The position numbers and the translations under genes were made by a program. The notes beneath the pieces are model-generated. The model made no database searches. It was not told the DNA's origin and worked only from the letters and a program-made list of their open reading frames with translations. Below are positions 3,253 to 5,190 of a DNA stretch of 5,190 bases, piece by piece (position 1 is the first letter of the stretch; each line of letters begins with the position of its first letter). Origin of the DNA: Armatimonadota bacterium. GTDB lineage: Bacteria; Armatimonadota; DTGP01; JAHWJO01. The stretch lies in assembly GCA_019348365.1 (NCBI GenBank), contig JAHWJO010000364.1, positions 1 through 5,190 of the forward strand. Reading direction: 5' to 3'.

Positions 3253-5190
3253 GTGCATCCCTCCTCCGAAGATCCGCATGACGAGTTCACGCCCCCGGTG
3301 GAACAGGCAGAGATAAAGCCGCCGCCCGGACCGGATCACCCCCTGATCTCCCCGCCGGAAGCCCCCTCCACCCTCCCCACCGGCGGGCCGCCCCACGCCG
3401 AGCGTTCGATGCTTCCACCCCCGCCGGAGATGACACCCCGCCGCCGCCGGTTCGTGACCCTCCGGGCGACGCTCATCGGGCTGCTGATCATCCCGTTTAT
3501 GGCGTACTGGGCGACGGACCAGGCGGTGGACATCATCCTCTCGCTGATGGTCCCGCCCATCAGCGCGATTCTGATCCTGCTGCTTCTGAACTGGCCGGTG
3601 AAGCGGTTCGCGCCCCGGCTGGCCCTGGGGGAAGGGGAGTTCATCCTCATCTACGGGATGCTCTCCATCGCCACGGCGATAGCGGCGGAGTGGACGGGCA
3701 ACATCACGCCGCTCATCTACTCGTTCGCGCTCTTCGCGGACGAGAGGAATCGCTACGACACGCTCATAACGCCCCATGTCTCGCCGCTCTTCTTCATTAA
3801 GGATAAAGCGTCGATTCCCGGTTTTCGCGAGGGCGGGCATGGCTTGGCCTACATGCTCGCCCACCTCACACCCTGGTGGACCCCGATCCTGATGTGGACG
3901 CTGTTCGTCTCGCTGCTCGCGCTCGCGATGCTGTTCATCACGAGCCTGTTCCGCGCAGAGTGGACCGAGCGGGAGAAGCTGACCTTCCCGATCATCCAGC
4001 TCCCCGTCGCCCTCACCGCCGGCGCGGGGGATTCCCCCTTCTGGCGGAGCGGCCTGATGTGGGGGGCGTTCGGGATCATGTTCTCCATCGACATGCTCAA
4101 CGGGTTCGCGTTCCTCTACCCCAGCGTGCCCCGGATCAATGTCCGGTTCCTCGGCGACCTCTCGCTGATGTTCTCCGGCCCGCCGTTCAATGCCATCGGG
4201 TGGACTCCCATCGGGCTGTTCCCGTTCATCACGGCCATGGCGATGTTTCTCCCCAGCGACCTCCTCTTCTCCGCGATCTTCTTCTTTTTCTTCCGCAAGG
4301 CGCAGCAGGTCGTCGCGGCAAGCCTGGGCTATCCGCAGGGGGTGTTCGGGGGCGGGTGGCTGGTGCCCGCGCCGCCCTACTTCAGCGAGCAGAGTTGGGG
4401 GGCGTTTCTCGGCCTCTTCTTCATGGCGCTCTGGATCGCGCGGCACTACCTCAAGGAGGTCTGGGCCTCCATCCGCACCGGGAGGGACGTGACGGGCCGG
4501 GAGATGGTCCCGCACCGGTGGGCGTTCGTCGGGCTCGTGGGGTGCGTCCTCGGGCTCTGCTACCTGGCGACCCTGATGCGCCTCTCGCCGTTCTTCATGC
4601 TGCTCTACCTCGCGCTCTTCTTCGCCTTCAGCGTGGCCCTGACCCGCATGCGCGCGGAACTCGGTCCGCCGACGCACGAGATGGCCTTCATGGGGCCGAA
4701 CCAGCTCATCGTCGACTTCGCCGGGACCAAGGTCATCCCGCCGCACTACATCCCGGCGATTGCCACGCAGTTCCACTTTATGAACCGGCTCCACCGCTCC
4801 CATCCCATGCCCAGCGAGCTCGAAGCCATGAAGATGGCCGAGCGGCCCCGGATGGTCTACACCGGCTTCTTCGTCGCGCTGGCGCTCGCCATCGTGTTCG
4901 GGAGCCTCTGCGCCCACTTCATCCGGCTCTACCTGGGCTACCGGTGGGGCGCGCCCGGCGCGGGCGGGGACGTCGCCAACGTCGTCAGCACCCTCCAGAA
5001 CAACCCTCGCAATCCCAACCCTGCGGCGATCACCGCCGTGTTCGGGGGGAGGGGGGTCGTCTTCCTCCTCAACCAGTTGAGATTTACGATCCCGAACTTC
5101 CCGCTCAACCCGGTGGGGTATGCGCTGGGAATGAACTTCGGGGTGGACTACTTCTGGTTCGGGTTGCTGGTGGCGTTCGTGGTGAAGACG
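3253..5190 (+). CDS. Multi-pass membrane protein, DUF6785/DUF6784-like (3' end cut by window)
   Basis: The frame stays open from GTG 3253 to the window edge, giving 646 residues without a stop; the end is missing. Residues 1-62 are a Pro-rich, probably disordered cytoplasmic tail with no signal peptide. A basic stop (RRRR, 63-66) then predicts an N-inside topology. I count about 11 or 12 hydrophobic segments by eye, near 74-90, 92-113, 129-146, 207-233, 266-289, 311-333, 334-347, 381-400, 423-442, 445-465, 536-558 and perhaps the last 25 residues. The long loop RAELGPPTHEMAFMGPNQ (467-484) and the GEGEFILIYGMLS segment (126-138) resemble, from memory, the DUF6785/DUF6784 proteins of Armatimonadota and Planctomycetes. 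Their function is not known; the many helices and conserved polar loops suggest a transporter-like or membrane-enzyme role, which is inference. It stands 387 bases from the oxidoreductase gene and probably has its own promoter. Confidence 0.86.
   Translation, partial: MHPSSEDPHDEFTPPVEQAEIKPPPGPDHPLISPPEAPSTLPTGGPPHAERSMLPPPPEMTPRRRRFVTLRATLIGLLIIPFMAYWATDQAVDIILSLMVPPISAILILLLLNWPVKRFAPRLALGEGEFILIYGMLSIATAIAAEWTGNITPLIYSFALFADERNRYDTLITPHVSPLFFIKDKASIPGFREGGHGLAYMLAHLTPWWTPILMWTLFVSLLALAMLFITSLFRAEWTEREKLTFPIIQLPVALTAGAGDSPFWRSGLMWGAFGIMFSIDMLNGFAFLYPSVPRINVRFLGDLSLMFSGPPFNAIGWTPIGLFPFITAMAMFLPSDLLFSAIFFFFFRKAQQVVAASLGYPQGVFGGGWLVPAPPYFSEQSWGAFLGLFFMALWIARHYLKEVWASIRTGRDVTGREMVPHRWAFVGLVGCVLGLCYLATLMRLSPFFMLLYLALFFAFSVALTRMRAELGPPTHEMAFMGPNQLIVDFAGTKVIPPHYIPAIATQFHFMNRLHRSHPMPSELEAMKMAERPRMVYTGFFVALALAIVFGSLCAHFIRLYLGYRWGAPGAGGDVANVVSTLQNNPRNPNPAAITAVFGGRGVVFLLNQLRFTIPNFPLNPVGYALGMNFGVDYFWFGLLVAFVVKT

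Noticed and set aside
2974..3281. Plus-strand open frames (2974-3249 and 3054-3281) in the second gap
   Set aside because: They have no good ribosome binding site and no domain, run across repeat-like DNA and hairpins, and end in or just before the start of the membrane protein gene.
3208..4917. Minus-strand open frame of 569 codons opposite the membrane protein gene
   Set aside because: It is made almost entirely of Arg, Glu, His, Asp, Pro and Gly with no hydrophobic core or domain. This is the expected mirror of a GC-rich membrane protein gene. The plus strand has a ribosome binding site and coherent membrane helices.

Overview
The window is GC-rich bacterial DNA with three protein-coding genes, all on the + strand. 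They are separated by untranslated gaps rather than packed into a tight operon. No phylogenetic marker is present. The third gene looks like the DUF6785/DUF6784-type polytopic membrane protein that I associate with Armatimonadota and related uncultured, planctomycete-like bacteria. The second intergenic gap looks like the dispersed-repeat spacer DNA common in such genomes. An Armatimonadota-like source is therefore my best guess, at low to moderate confidence.

Layout. Positions 1-137 are a leader dominated by an 88-bp, almost perfect palindrome (26-113), whose core is a textbook intrinsic terminator. Positions 138-1211 encode a 357-residue ADP-ribosylglycohydrolase (DraG/ARH fold) with all the expected metal-binding motifs and a hydrophobic C-terminal tail. 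It is followed by a clear intrinsic terminator (1219-1255). Positions 1366-2865 encode a 499-residue FAD-dependent oxidoreductase with a C-terminal Rieske [2Fe-2S] domain (YhfW-like). A 21-bp inverted repeat (1326-1346) lies just upstream of its ribosome binding site. Positions 2866-3252 hold no convincing gene. This gap contains two repeat-like segments and a strongly structured leader. Positions 3253-5190 encode a large multi-pass membrane protein that starts at GTG and runs off the window at 646 residues.

How the genes work together. Gene 1 is closed by its own terminator, and genes 2 and 3 each have a long structured leader, so these are probably three separate transcription units. I see no shared pathway. 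Gene 1 should remove ADP-ribose from a modified molecule. Gene 2 should oxidise an amine or amino-acid-like substrate and pass electrons to its own iron-sulphur cluster. Gene 3 is a membrane protein of unknown function. The window shows no defence system, CRISPR array, transposase, tRNA or rRNA. The most unusual items are the nested palindrome at the left end and the mutually exclusive hairpins in front of the membrane protein gene.
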